Shown in pieces: positions 24,360 to 32,652 of a stretch of 64,000 bases of DNA. Each line of letters opens with the position of its first letter. The first letter of the stretch is position 1. Origin of the DNA: Conexibacter sp. DBS9H8 (GTDB lineage Bacteria; Actinomycetota; Thermoleophilia; Solirubrobacterales; Solirubrobacteraceae); the NCBI RefSeq assembly GCF_023330685.1, contig NZ_CP097128.1:2976001-3040000 (forward strand). The letters run 5' to 3'. The translations under genes were made by a program, and so were the position numbers. The notes under the pieces are model-generated. The model saw only the letters and a list, made by a program, of their open reading frames with translations. It was not told the DNA's origin and made no database searches.

Positions 24360-25670
24360 ATGGTGAGGCGGGGACGGAGATGGCTTGCCGGCTGGGCGCT
24401 GCTCGTGTCGGGGTTGACTCTTGGGTGCGCGCCGCCGGCCTGGGCGGGGTCCTACGCTCCCGAGCCGCTCGGCCCCTTCGCCCCGCTCAACCGCCCCGGT
24501 CCGCCCCTGTCGCCCCCCGTGGCGGCGATGGCCGACGCGCTGCAGTGCAGCGGACAGGTCGTGGCCGCACCCGTCACCCCGGTCCTGCTCGTCCCAGGAA
24601 CCGGGGCGACGGCGGCGAGCAACTTCGGCTGGAACTACGAGCCGGCGCTGACGAACCTCGGCATCCCCTGGTGTGCGATCACCTTCCCCGCCGACGGCAA
24701 CGAAAACATCACCGTCGACGGCGAGTACATGGTCTACGCGATCCGCAGCATGTACGCGTGGGCGGGGCGGCGGATCTCCATCATCGGGCACAGCCAGGGG
24801 GGCATGATCCCCCGCTGGGCGTTGCGGTTCTGGCCGGACACACGGCACATGGTCGACGACCAGATCGGCTTTGCCCCCCCGAACCAGGGGACGACGGTGG
24901 CGAGCCCGAACTGTCCGCGCGGCTGCCAACCCTCGACCACCCAGCAGGCGGCCGGGTCGATGTTCATCCGCGCGCTCAACAGCGGTGCCGAGACCTTCCC
25001 GGGAATCTCCTACACGGAGGTGTTCTCCCGCGACGATGAGGAGGTCCACCCCAACCAGGAGAACGGTGACAGCGCGACGGACCTGTTCGGCGGTGGCGGG
25101 GAGATCACCAACGTCTCCGTGCAGGACATCTGTCCCGCCGACGTGGTCGAGCACCTCGGGTTGGGGACCTATGACCCGGTCGCCTACGCGCTGGCGATCA
25201 ACGCGCTCTCACACCCCGGACCGGCGGTGCCCGCAGAGATCCCCAAGAGCGTCTGTAACGAGAAGCTGATGCCCGGCGTCGATCCGCTCACCTTCGCGCC
25301 GGTCGCCGCCCAAGCGGCGTTTCAGACGGAGACCTCGCCGGCCCAGACGGTCTACCGGGAGCCGCCGCTGCCCTGCTACGTGTTCGCCCGCGGGTGTGGC
25401 AGCCCCGCGCGGGCCCGGGTGCGCCACCCCGCCGGTTGCACGCGGATCCGTTCCCTGCGCATCGACCTCCCGGCTCCTCCAGGTGCGCGGACGGTCGCCG
25501 TCTCGGTCTACGTCGGCCGCCGCCTGTGGCTGCGGCGCCACGGGCATGATCTGCGCCGGGTCACCCTGTCGCACCTTCCCGCCCGGGGCAGCTATGAGAT
25601 CGTCATCCGCACCCGGGCCAGTGACGGCCGGCGCGTCGTGCTTCGCCGTCGCTACATCGCCTGCGGCTGA
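24360..25670 (+). CDS. secreted CALB-like lipase / alpha-beta hydrolase
   Basis: 436 aa with an N-terminal signal peptide (hydrophobic LAGWALLVSGLTLGCA, cleavage near AWA-GS). It resembles Candida antarctica lipase B: VLLVPGTGATAASNFGWNYEPAL, nucleophile S145 in GHSQGG, probable acid D226 (SRDDEEVHPN) and His265 (ADVVEHLGLG). After about residue 350 comes a Cys-bearing beta-rich C-terminal domain (CGSPARARVRHPAGC...) that may bind a surface or the cell wall. It probably hydrolyses esters outside the cell. Shares a 52-bp divergent promoter region with the acylase gene. Confidence 0.87.
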   Translation: MVRRGRRWLAGWALLVSGLTLGCAPPAWAGSYAPEPLGPFAPLNRPGPPLSPPVAAMADALQCSGQVVAAPVTPVLLVPGTGATAASNFGWNYEPALTNLGIPWCAITFPADGNENITVDGEYMVYAIRSMYAWAGRRISIIGHSQGGMIPRWALRFWPDTRHMVDDQIGFAPPNQGTTVASPNCPRGCQPSTTQQAAGSMFIRALNSGAETFPGISYTEVFSRDDEEVHPNQENGDSATDLFGGGGEITNVSVQDICPADVVEHLGLGTYDPVAYALAINALSHPGPAVPAEIPKSVCNEKLMPGVDPLTFAPVAAQAAFQTETSPAQTVYREPPLPCYVFARGCGSPARARVRHPAGCTRIRSLRIDLPAPPGARTVAVSVYVGRRLWLRRHGHDLRRVTLSHLPARGSYEIVIRTRASDGRRVVLRRRYIACG

Positions 25671-25757
25671 GCGGGCGCGCAGCCGGTCGTCCCGAGACCC
25701 CGACGGCCGAGCCTGGCCGCGGTGCATCGAGTGCCCGGCCCCGGTACCGTCAGCACC

Positions 25758-26039
25758 ATGCCCAAGGTCAAACTGCACCGCTGCTCCTACACGTTCCTGC
25801 ACGTCAACGCCGACGCGTGCTGGCGGCTGCAGAAGGCCCTTGACGCCGAGGGCGTCGACTATGAGGTCGTCACCCACGGGTTCGGCAAGAGCGACAAGTC
25901 ACGTGCGGAGATCATCAAGATGAGCGGCCAGAAGTACGTGCCGGTGCTCGAACTCGCCGACGGCACCGTCTACCGCGAGGAGACCGACGACATGATCGCC
26001 AAGCTCAAGGCGGGCACCCTGCCCGGGCCGACGGCCTGA
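25758..26039 (+). CDS. glutaredoxin/GST N-terminal-domain-like small protein
   Basis: 93 aa from the ATG at 25758. The thioredoxin-fold pattern KLHRCSYTFLHVNADACWRLQ...KYVPVLELADGTVYREETDDM matches the N-terminal domain of glutathione S-transferase-like proteins: a cis-Pro before VLE, then an ES/ET-type dipeptide. No CxxC is present, and the two Cys residues are 12 apart. No C-terminal helical GST domain follows. A thiol or mycothiol-linked role is possible; the function is not defined. Confidence 0.7.
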   Translation: MPKVKLHRCSYTFLHVNADACWRLQKALDAEGVDYEVVTHGFGKSDKSRAEIIKMSGQKYVPVLELADGTVYREETDDMIAKLKAGTLPGPTA

Positions 26040-26085
26040 GACAGGACGGGGCCGACCGCCGCGGCCGACTCGCTCGCGCGGACGC

Positions 26086-26598
26086 TCAGCCGACCTCCGC
26101 TGCCTCATAGGCTGAGAGCAGCTCCTGCCAGCGGGCTTCCACGTCACGGAGCTCACGACCATTCAGGTGGTCGACAAGATGTTCGACGTGGATCTGGATG
26201 CCGGTGCCGTAGGCGGGGAGGAGCTCCACGGGCATCCCCCGTTGCTCCCAGACCAGGCTCGCCCGCGTCTGCTCAGGGTGCAGCTGAATCTCGAGCCGGG
26301 TCTGCGCCGGTTGCCCGGGCCGGGGGTCGGGGTCACCGAGGGTCACGAGCAGGCGCTCGGGAGGCCGACAGACCTCGACGCGGCCCACTCGATCACCGGA
26401 GAGGAGGATACGGACCCGGAATGCGCCGTTCTCGGCGAGGTCACCCTCAACCTCCCCGAACCAGCCCGCGAGCCTCCCGGGCTCGGTGAGGGCTGCCCAG
26501 ACATCGTCGATCCCGGCATCGAGGGAGCATTCCATCCGCACGACGCCCTCACCGTCGCGGACGAAGAGGCGCCCGAGGAGGAGTCGCTCGTCACTCAC
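26086..26598 (-). CDS. SRPBCC/AHSA1-type ligand-binding protein
   Basis: 170 aa, GTG at 26598. The AHSA1 fold is suggested by MECSLDAGIDDVWAALTEPGRLAGWFGEVEGDL near the N-terminus, the PPERLLVTL strand, and a long C-terminal helix. Members bind hydrophobic ligands or act as Hsp90-activator-like proteins; in bacteria they are often paired with a small ArsR regulator, which is absent next to this one. It overlaps the stop of the upstream VOC gene by 8 nt, so the two are cotranscribed. Confidence 0.8.
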   Translation of the reverse strand: MSDERLLLGRLFVRDGEGVVRMECSLDAGIDDVWAALTEPGRLAGWFGEVEGDLAENGAFRVRILLSGDRVGRVEVCRPPERLLVTLGDPDPRPGQPAQTRLEIQLHPEQTRASLVWEQRGMPVELLPAYGTGIQIHVEHLVDHLNGRELRDVEARWQELLSAYEAAEVG

Positions 26599-27004
26599 CG
26601 GCCTCCGCCTCCTCGTAGCCGATCAGCCAGTGCAGGCCGAACCGGTCGATCACCTGACCGTCGAACGCCCCCCAGGGCCGCCGCTGCAGAGCATCGACGA
26701 CCGTTCCGCCCTCCGACAGGGCCGCAAACCATCCGCGGAGGGTGTCCGGGTCCGCGACACCGAGCAACGAAAACATCAGGCCCCGGGTTTCGAGAGCGTT
26801 CTCGGCGCTCGTGACATCGGCTGCGAAGAGGGCCACGGGACCGTCGGCGAGTCCCCCGTGGGCGATCGCGTCGGTCGGCCCGTCGGCGCGCCCAAACTCA
26901 GCGTAGGTGTGCCACTGAGGGCGCCCTCCGAACACCTCGGCGTAGAACGACAGCGCCTCACGCGCGGTGCCGTCGAGGTGGAGGTAGGGCGTCGGACCGG
27001 GCAC
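26591..27004 (-). CDS. PhnB-like VOC (glyoxalase/dioxygenase superfamily) protein
   Basis: 137 aa. LHLDGTAREALSFYAEVFGG is the signature of the PhnB/DUF1428-like branch of the vicinal-oxygen-chelate fold, and FGLHWLIGYE closes the domain with the conserved Asp/Phe-Gly-x-x-W pattern. Such proteins are mostly uncharacterised. Metal binding is uncertain because the canonical His/Glu set is incomplete. First gene of a two-gene unit with the AHSA1 protein; divergent from the persulfide dioxygenase gene. Confidence 0.8.
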   Translation of the reverse strand: MPGPTPYLHLDGTAREALSFYAEVFGGRPQWHTYAEFGRADGPTDAIAHGGLADGPVALFAADVTSAENALETRGLMFSLLGVADPDTLRGWFAALSEGGTVVDALQRRPWGAFDGQVIDRFGLHWLIGYEEAEAGE

Positions 27005-27054
27005 CTGACCAGGCTATTTCCGCCCGCGATCGAGGTCAAGCGTCATTGCTACTA

Positions 27055-27080
27055 TTCAAGTAGTTTGTTGACTAATTGAA
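27055..27080. promoter_or_regulatory. candidate ArsR-family operator upstream of the CstB-like gene
   Basis: Dyad TTCAAGTAGT (27055-27064) and ACTAATTGAA (27071-27080), 9 of 10 positions symmetric, ending 9 nt before the ATG and overlapping a -10-like TACTAT (27050-27055). Its first 17 nt match the consensus TTCAANNNNTTNGTTGA, also present at 29791-29807 beside the ArsR-rhodanese gene. The AT-rich island is striking in this GC background. Confidence 0.65.
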
Positions 27081-27089
27081 GGAGTCGAG

Positions 27090-28502
27090 ATGGCGCTGCA
27101 CTTCGAACAGATCAACACCCCGGGCCTGGCCGCCCTGTCCTACCTCGTCGGCGACCGTGACCAGGGTCTCGTGGCGGTGATCGACCCGAGGCGCGACGTC
27201 GAGGTCTACCTCGAACGGGCCCGCGCGGCGGACGTCCGCATCGCGGCGATCATCGAGACCCACATCCACGCGGACTTCGTCTCGGGCTCCCACGAGCTGG
27301 CTGCGCGGACGGGCGCCCCGATCTACGGCGGACGCTCGGCGGACTACCGGTTCGACGTCCACCCCCTGGACGACGGCTCCGAGATCGCCCTCGGCGGCGT
27401 GCGCCTACAGGCGCTGCATACCCCCGGCCATACCCCCGAGCACATCGCCCTGCTGCTGTTTGACGATCAGCAGGGCCAGGAGCCCTTCGGCCTGTTCAGC
27501 GGGGACCTGCTCTTCAACCTCGAGGTGGGCCGGCCGGATCTCCTCGGTGAGGAGAGCAAGCGGGCCCTCGCCGCCCAGCTGTACGAGTCTCTGTTTGTCA
27601 CGCTCGCCGCACTCCCGGACCGCATCGAGGTCTATCCGGGGCACGGCGCCGGTTCGGCCTGTGGCGGCAGCATCGGCGACCGTCTACAGAGCACGCTCGG
27701 CAACGAGCGGCTGTTCAGCCCGGCCCTGCAGGACCGCAGCCCCGAGGCGTTCACCGACTGGCTGCTCGGTTCGCTCGGTGATCCGCCGCGCTACTACGCG
27801 CACCTGAAGCAGGTCAACGCCATCGGGGCGCCCCTGCGGGGCGGGACCCCGGTGCCGGCCGCCCTCAGCGTGGATGAGTTCGCCACCCGGGCGCAGGAGC
27901 CCAGCACAGTGATCATCGACGCGCGCAGCATGGAGGCGTGGGCCGCCGGGCACGTCGAGGGAGCGATCAACCTCCCCGCCGACGACCACTTCCCGATGTG
28001 GCTGGGCTCCGTCGTCGAACCGGAGGCGCGGCTCCTCCTGATCGCCGAGGACCCCAACGCCCTCGCCGTCGCGGTGGGCCACGCCCACCGCATCGGCTAT
28101 GACCATCTGATCGGATACCTCCACGGCGGCATGGCCGCCTGGGAGCAGGCGGGTCGTGCGGTCGCCCACGGCGACCTGGTGAGCGTCCACCAACTCTCCG
28201 AGCGCATCGGCAACGAGGATCTGACCGTCCTCGATGTGCGCACCGCCGCCGAACACACCAAGGGACACATCCCGGGCTCGGTGCACATCCCGGCCAATCA
28301 GATCGTCGCACGGGCCGGCGAGCTCGACCCCGACCGGCCCGTGATCACCTACTGCGGAACGGGGTACCGCGCCACCGTCGCCGCCAGCCTCCTGCACCGG
28401 GCGGGCCTGGGACAGGCCGCCGCGGTCCCCGGCTCCTACCGGGCCTGGACGGCAGCAGGACTTGACGTCACGCGTGAGGAGCCTGTCGGCACTCTGCGAT
28501 GA
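27090..28502 (+). CDS. persulfide dioxygenase-rhodanese fusion (CstB-like)
   Basis: 470 aa, ATG preceded by AAGGAG. Residues 1-240 are a metallo-beta-lactamase-fold persulfide dioxygenase with H58-x-H60-x-D62 (THIHADF), H114, D139 and H185 (YPGHGAGSACG). Residues about 258-355 form a rhodanese-homology domain without an active-site Cys. Residues about 362-465 form a second rhodanese with Cys422 (YCGTGYR). This is the domain order of Staphylococcus CstB, which oxidises low-molecular-weight persulfides and makes thiosulfate, detoxifying sulfide. Likely repressed by the ArsR-rhodanese protein through the upstream dyad. Confidence 0.88.
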   Translation: MALHFEQINTPGLAALSYLVGDRDQGLVAVIDPRRDVEVYLERARAADVRIAAIIETHIHADFVSGSHELAARTGAPIYGGRSADYRFDVHPLDDGSEIALGGVRLQALHTPGHTPEHIALLLFDDQQGQEPFGLFSGDLLFNLEVGRPDLLGEESKRALAAQLYESLFVTLAALPDRIEVYPGHGAGSACGGSIGDRLQSTLGNERLFSPALQDRSPEAFTDWLLGSLGDPPRYYAHLKQVNAIGAPLRGGTPVPAALSVDEFATRAQEPSTVIIDARSMEAWAAGHVEGAINLPADDHFPMWLGSVVEPEARLLLIAEDPNALAVAVGHAHRIGYDHLIGYLHGGMAAWEQAGRAVAHGDLVSVHQLSERIGNEDLTVLDVRTAAEHTKGHIPGSVHIPANQIVARAGELDPDRPVITYCGTGYRATVAASLLHRAGLGQAAAVPGSYRAWTAAGLDVTREEPVGTLR

Positions 28503-28526
28503 GGCGATCTCTGCCGTGAGGCGATT

Positions 28527-28554
28527 GGAGCGCCGGCCTGCTCGCCGGCGCTCC
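28527..28554. terminator. hairpin terminator between the CstB-like gene and the SnoaL-like gene
   Basis: Perfect 11-bp stem GGAGCGCCGGC / GCCGGCGCTCC with a 6-nt loop, followed on the plus strand by TTCTGT. It starts 24 nt after the CstB-like stop and lies between convergent genes, so it can serve both strands. Confidence 0.8.
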
Positions 28555-28589
28555 TTCTGTGATGCCGGACCGACATCAACCGGGGAGGT

Positions 28590-29045
28590 CTATCGGTGGC
28601 TCAGTGCGCCCCGGGGGAGCTTGACCCGCCCACAAAGCACATCGGCCACAAGCATCCCGGTACGAAGCACGCCGAGGGCTCGAGGCAGCGCCAGTGAATC
28701 GGTGTAGCTGTGATCCTCGATGATCCGCCCGTTCTGGAAGCGGCTGATGACGATCCCGCGCAAGATCACCTCGCGCCCGCGATAGGTGCCGTAGAGCGCC
28801 CAACGGCTGGCGACCTGATCGTGGCCTGCGACCTGATCCTCCACCTCGATCCGCATCGGGTCGAACAATGAGGTGTAGAAGCCGACGGACTGACGCGCCC
28901 CCGAGTGTCCGTGAAAGACCATCGCGTTGACGTGATCGACGAAGCTCTCGTCATAGAAAACGGCGAGCTGATCGAGGCGTCCGGCACAGACCACCTCAAG
29001 CGCACCGCGAGCCCGGCTTGCGAGGTCTGGGTCCTGTTCGGTCAT
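28590..29045 (-). CDS. SnoaL-like (NTF2-fold) protein
   Basis: 151 aa. The pattern LDQLAVFYDESFVDHVN, then GHSGARQSVGFYTSLF, then VASRWALYGTYRGREVILRGIVISRFQNGRIIEDHSY is the SnoaL/ester-cyclase NTF2 fold. Members range from polyketide cyclases to binding proteins, and no polyketide genes are nearby. It lies 57 nt downstream of the ArsR-rhodanese gene on the same strand and may be part of the same transcript. Confidence 0.78.
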   Translation of the reverse strand: MTEQDPDLASRARGALEVVCAGRLDQLAVFYDESFVDHVNAMVFHGHSGARQSVGFYTSLFDPMRIEVEDQVAGHDQVASRWALYGTYRGREVILRGIVISRFQNGRIIEDHSYTDSLALPRALGVLRTGMLVADVLCGRVKLPRGALSHR

Positions 29046-29102
29046 CGCAGCAACGTGCCGACGTGCCCGGGCCGCGAACCGGAGCGACGTCGGTTCTGAC
29101 CT

Positions 29103-29789
29103 TCATCCATTGCCGGCACCGAGCTCATGCCGCTGCGGCTCCGTCGCGCCTTGGCGCATCCGCCATTCAGGCCAGCCGTCACCCAGACGACGCGCGACAC
29201 GGCCGGCGCCCTGAAGTGTGCGAACGGCTTCATGGGCATAGGCGCACAACGGCCCGCGGCAGTAGGCGACGATCTCAGTGTCGGCCGGAAGCTCGGCGAT
29301 CCGCTGCTTGAGCTCTTCGAGCGGGATCGAGCGGGCTCCCTCGATGTGCCCGGCGGCGTACTCCTCGGCCGGGCGAACGTCGATCAGGACGACCTCACCG
29401 CGATCGAGGCGACCGATGAGCTCGTCACGATCGATCGCGTCGACCCCGTCACCGAGATGGTCCCGAGCGGCGCGCTCGACCTCCGCCAGCCGCGCCACCG
29501 ACGTGTCGCGCAGCGCCAGCCACAGCGCGAGGACCTGCTCGTCCGCCAGCGCGTAGCGCACCCGCGCCCCCTCACGCTGGCGGGACAGCAACCCGGCGGA
29601 GTGCAGGGCCTGCAGGTGCTGGGAGGTGTTCGCCGTCGACTGTGCCGTCGCACGGGCGAGCTGCTCAACCGTGCGGGGCGCCTGGGCGAGCAGGTCGAGC
29701 AGCTCGAGCCGGACGGGGCTGGAGAACGCCCGGCCCATCAACGCGATCGCCTCAAACAGGGCCGTTCTGCTTTCGCCCTCACAGGTCAT
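29103..29789 (-). CDS. ArsR-family regulator with C-terminal rhodanese domain
   Basis: 228 aa from the ATG at 29789. Residues about 8-95 form an ArsR winged helix (LARATAQSTANTSQHLQALHSAGLLSRQREG). Residues about 118-212 form a rhodanese with active loop C177-RGPL-C182. Such fusions are thought to read reactive sulfur through the rhodanese cysteines. Cys3 near the N-terminus is another thiol. It is divergent from an MFS gene, and the TTCAANNNNTTNGTTGA motif lies directly at its 5' end, fitting autorepression. Longer readings to 31466 run antisense through the transporter and are not credible. Confidence 0.87.
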   Translation of the reverse strand: MTCEGESRTALFEAIALMGRAFSSPVRLELLDLLAQAPRTVEQLARATAQSTANTSQHLQALHSAGLLSRQREGARVRYALADEQVLALWLALRDTSVARLAEVERAARDHLGDGVDAIDRDELIGRLDRGEVVLIDVRPAEEYAAGHIEGARSIPLEELKQRIAELPADTEIVAYCRGPLCAYAHEAVRTLQGAGRVARRLGDGWPEWRMRQGATEPQRHELGAGNG

Positions 29790-29790
29790 A

Positions 29791-29807
29791 TTCAATAGAT
29801 TAGTTGA
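29791..29807. promoter_or_regulatory. candidate ArsR-family operator at the regulator/MFS divergent promoter
   Basis: TTCAATAGATTAGTTGA; 12 of 17 positions match the motif upstream of the CstB-like gene (27055-27071), with TTCAA and GTTGA fixed at the same spacing. It starts 1 nt beyond the ATG of the ArsR-rhodanese gene and ends 12 nt before the MFS start, so occupancy could silence both. Confidence 0.6.
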
Positions 29808-29819
29808 TAGCTTGGGTAG

Positions 29820-31106
29820 GTGGGACCTGTCCACCACCCGCGGCTTGGTCTGCGGGAGAACTGGCGTCAATTCTCCCTGTTCACCGTCATCACGCTGCTG
29901 ATCGGGATGACGATCGGTGTCGAGCGCGTCGCGCTGCCGCCCCTGGCCCAGCACGCCTTCCACATCACCTCGATCTTCGCCACGGTGACGTTCATCACCG
30001 CGTTCGGGGCGGTCAAGGCGGTGATGAATCTCGTGTCCGGGCGCCTCTCGGACCGGCAGGGCCGCAAGCGCCTGCTGCTCATCGGCTGGGCCTTTGCGGT
30101 CCCCTACGCGGTTTTGATCATCCTCGCGCAGGCGTGGTGGTGGGTGCTTCTCGCCAATCTCTTCCTCGGCATCAACCAGGGGCTCACCTGGACGATGGCG
30201 GTGACGGCGAAGATCGACCTCGTCGGCCCGGTCAACCGCGGCCTGGCCGTCGGCATCGACGAATCCGCCGGCTATGTCGGCACCGGCCTCGGCGGCCTCG
30301 CCGCCGGGCTGCTCGTGTCCGCTGACGGGCTGCGCCCCGCCCCTTATCTCCTCGCCCTCGGCGTCGTCGGCGTCGGGGCACTGCTCACGCTCACCCTTGC
30401 CCGGGAGACGCTGCCCTGGGCACAGGGCGAGCACAGCCCGACCGGCGGCGGACGCGTGTCCTACCGCAGCGGAGCCGCCGAGTCGCCCGCGGAGAACGCC
30501 ACCCTCCGTGTGCTCGCCCGCTCGATGGCTCAGAACCCGACGCTGGCCGTCGTCTGCCAAGCCGGCTTTCTCAACAAGTTCGCCGACAGCCTCGTGATCG
30601 GCTTCTTCCCGATCCTCTTCCTGCACCGAGGGCTGTCCGTGTCTGGCGTCGCGGTGCTCGTCGGCGTCTACGCGTGGGTGTGGGGACTTGGCCAGGTTCC
30701 CGCCGGGGGCCTCGCCGACCGGATCGGCCGCAAACCGCCGATCACCCTCGGGACGCTGCTCATCGCCGCCGGCATCGCGGCGATCACCGCCGGCGGGGGG
30801 CGTGACCTCTGGTACGGTGGCGCCGCCGTGATGGGCGTCGGGATGGCCCTCGTCTACCCCAACCTGATCACCGCCGTCAGTGACGTCGCGGCCCCGGCCC
30901 AGCGCGGTGGGGTGCTCGGCATCTACCGCCTCTGCCGTGACGGCGGCTATGCGCTCGGCCCGCTCGTCCTCGGGGCCGTCGCCACCCTCACCAGCCTCAC
31001 CACCGCCTGCTGGACCGCGGCCGGACTGATGGCCGCCTCCGCCCTCGCGCTGCTCGTCCTCTTTGAGGAGACCACGCCTGAGGGCACCGTCCCCCGTGGC
31101 CGGTGA
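29820..31106 (+). CDS. major facilitator superfamily transporter
   Basis: 428 aa, 12 predicted helices. GRLSDRQGRKRLLLIGW (loop 2-3) and the repeated GLADRIGRKPPITLG in the second half are the MFS signature loops. The GTG at 29820 is used because conserved-looking sequence begins immediately; no good ribosome site precedes it, so a short-leader or leaderless start is possible. Substrate unknown. Sharing a regulatory region with a sulfur-sensing ArsR suggests export or import of a sulfur compound, which is inference. Confidence 0.82.
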   Translation: MGPVHHPRLGLRENWRQFSLFTVITLLIGMTIGVERVALPPLAQHAFHITSIFATVTFITAFGAVKAVMNLVSGRLSDRQGRKRLLLIGWAFAVPYAVLIILAQAWWWVLLANLFLGINQGLTWTMAVTAKIDLVGPVNRGLAVGIDESAGYVGTGLGGLAAGLLVSADGLRPAPYLLALGVVGVGALLTLTLARETLPWAQGEHSPTGGGRVSYRSGAAESPAENATLRVLARSMAQNPTLAVVCQAGFLNKFADSLVIGFFPILFLHRGLSVSGVAVLVGVYAWVWGLGQVPAGGLADRIGRKPPITLGTLLIAAGIAAITAGGGRDLWYGGAAVMGVGMALVYPNLITAVSDVAAPAQRGGVLGIYRLCRDGGYALGPLVLGAVATLTSLTTACWTAAGLMAASALALLVLFEETTPEGTVPRGR

Positions 31107-31118
31107 GATGATCGCGGG

Positions 31119-31842
31119 ATGCACCGCATGAACCTCGAGACCGTGGCGTGTCAGGACCGGCTCGATGAAGCCGGCTTCTCCCATCGAGCAGCGCGACTGA
31201 CGGAGCATCTCGGTGCCCAGCAGATCGGGGCGTGCCTGTATGAGGCCGCCGCGGGCATCCCGATCTGGCGCTTTCACCATACCGAGGGGTTGAGGAGTGG
31301 CTCGTCGTTCTGTCCGGGCAGCCGACGTTGCGGGACGGGGTGGCCGGCGCGTTCTCACGCCCGGAGATGCCGTCGCCTTCCCCTCCGGACCAGCGGGCGT
31401 GCACACCGTCGGAGGTCCCGGACGGTTTGTCATGTTCTCCGCGGACGCCCGGACGGAAGCCCGCACTTCGGTCTATCCGGACTCGAACAAGATGAACTGC
31501 GCTGAAGGGATGATCCCGCTCGACCGCGTCGTCGGCTACTGGCGGGGAGAGTGGGTTCTCGCGCTGTCAGGCAGCGTCACCCTACGCCGCCCCGCCGGCC
31601 AGACCATCCTCGCTCCGGGGGACCTTGCCTTCTGTACCGAGGGACCGGGGGTGCCCATCGGCTGAGCAACGATGGCGGCGACCCGGTCAGGGTCGTGCTC
31701 TTCTCGACCAAGACGATCCCGTCGACGGTGCATTACCCCGACTCGGGCAAGTGGCTTTCTTCGCAACTCCGAGCCGCAGGGCACCCTCTTGGGCGCGCTG
31801 CTCACCGGCGCCGAAACCGGCTACTGGGACGGGGAGAGCTGA
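31119..31842 (+). pseudogene. decayed tandem cupin-domain genes (multiple frameshifts)
   Basis: Cupin-type sequence can be followed only by switching frames about five times: MHRMNLETVACQDRLDEAGF, then EEWLVVLSGQPTLRDG (from 31292), then TPGDAVAFPSGPAGVHTVGG with SVYPDSNKM, then a second cupin piece EWVLALSGSVTLRRPAGQTI, LAPGDLAFCTEG, HRLSNDGGDPVRVVLFSTK, TVHYPDSGKW, GALLTGAETGYWDGES and a stop at 31842. Two related cupin genes apparently fused by deletion and then eroded. No intact product is possible. Sequencing error is an alternative, but five shifts in 700 bp within an otherwise intact window argue for decay. Confidence 0.75.
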
Positions 31843-31905
31843 ACGCGGACGTCTGGTCGTGCGGGCGTTGTGCCCGAAACCGCTTCACAGTCCTCAGCAC
31901 GGCGC

Positions 31906-32292
31906 TCACGCAGCAGGTAGATCGGTCTGCGCAAAGTCGTTGCCCTTGAAGAGCAGCGGTGCGCCGGCCAGCGATGCCGTCGCGTAGGCAAAGCAGTCAC
32001 CCAGGTTCAGTCCCGCCGGATGGCGGCCCTTGCCAAAGCGCCGCCAGGCCGCGGCGGCGGCTCGCGCGTGTGTTGCGTCGACGGCAACGACCCGATCGAT
32101 CACGCCCGCCACCAGCAGTTCGAGGTCGCGCACCGCGTCCGCACCCTGGCGGGCCTCGGCCACGATGGTGGCTTCGGTCAACGACACCGCGGACAGTGAG
32201 GCGGCGTCCGCTCCCATGGCGGCAAGAAAACGCTCCGCATCAGCCTCGCCGAGCACAACGGCGATGAGGGCCGAGGAGTCCACCGCGATCAT
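31906..32292 (-). CDS. vapC: VapC-type PIN-domain toxin
   Basis: 128 aa. PIN-domain acidic residues are visible: D5 in MIAVDSSAL, E41 region (SLTEATIVAEA), and the C-terminal NLGDCFAYATA plus GNDF segment. VapC proteins are Mg-dependent RNases that commonly cleave tRNA or rRNA. The ATG overlaps the VapB stop (ATGA), the usual toxin-antitoxin coupling. It lies 360 bp from tRNA-Thr. Confidence 0.9.
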   Translation of the reverse strand: MIAVDSSALIAVVLGEADAERFLAAMGADAASLSAVSLTEATIVAEARQGADAVRDLELLVAGVIDRVVAVDATHARAAAAAWRRFGKGRHPAGLNLGDCFAYATASLAGAPLLFKGNDFAQTDLPAA

Positions 32293-32537
32293 CGCGGCAG
32301 ACCATCGGCACCGTAGCCGAGGATCTCCTCAGGGGAACGGTCGTCGAGGATGCTCCGTGCCCGACCCCGGCTGATGATCCCATCGAGCCCGGGGCCAGAC
32401 GCACGGGCGCGAGCGGTGAGGACGGCAATCCGTTCCTCGAGGGCCTCCCGCACCGCCGTCGTGATCGACTGGCCGGAGAGGTCGGCGAGTTCACGGGCGA
32501 GACGGTCGGTCTCAGGATCCTTGATGTTGAGCGCCAC
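32289..32537 (-). CDS. vapB: VapB-type antitoxin (Rv0623-like)
   Basis: 82 aa from a GTG at 32537. MALNIKDPETDRLARELADL is the ribbon-helix-helix/AbrB-like start of Rv0623-family antitoxins; the C-terminal SILDDRSPEEILGYGADGLP is the toxin-binding tail. It neutralises VapC and usually represses its own promoter. Located between the decayed cupin genes and tRNA-Thr. Confidence 0.88.
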   Translation of the reverse strand: MALNIKDPETDRLARELADLSGQSITTAVREALEERIAVLTARARASGPGLDGIISRGRARSILDDRSPEEILGYGADGLPR

Positions 32538-32652
32538 AGAGGAAGACTACCATCCATCCTTCCACCCCATCAGGAGCCCCACGGGCGACATCCGCGCGGC
32601 AGGCCGACGGGTGGCCCCGGGAGTCGTTCGAGAGTGGCGCGACCCGGTTCCA

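Noticed and set aside
21296-25039. 1247-codon plus-strand reading across nrfD, the acylase and the lipase
   Set aside because: It spans three well-supported genes in other frames or strands and shows no motifs; typical of 70% GC DNA.
29790-31466. N-terminal extension of the ArsR-rhodanese protein to 787 aa
   Set aside because: The extra part is antisense to the MFS gene and low-complexity; the ATG at 29789 starts exactly at the ArsR domain.
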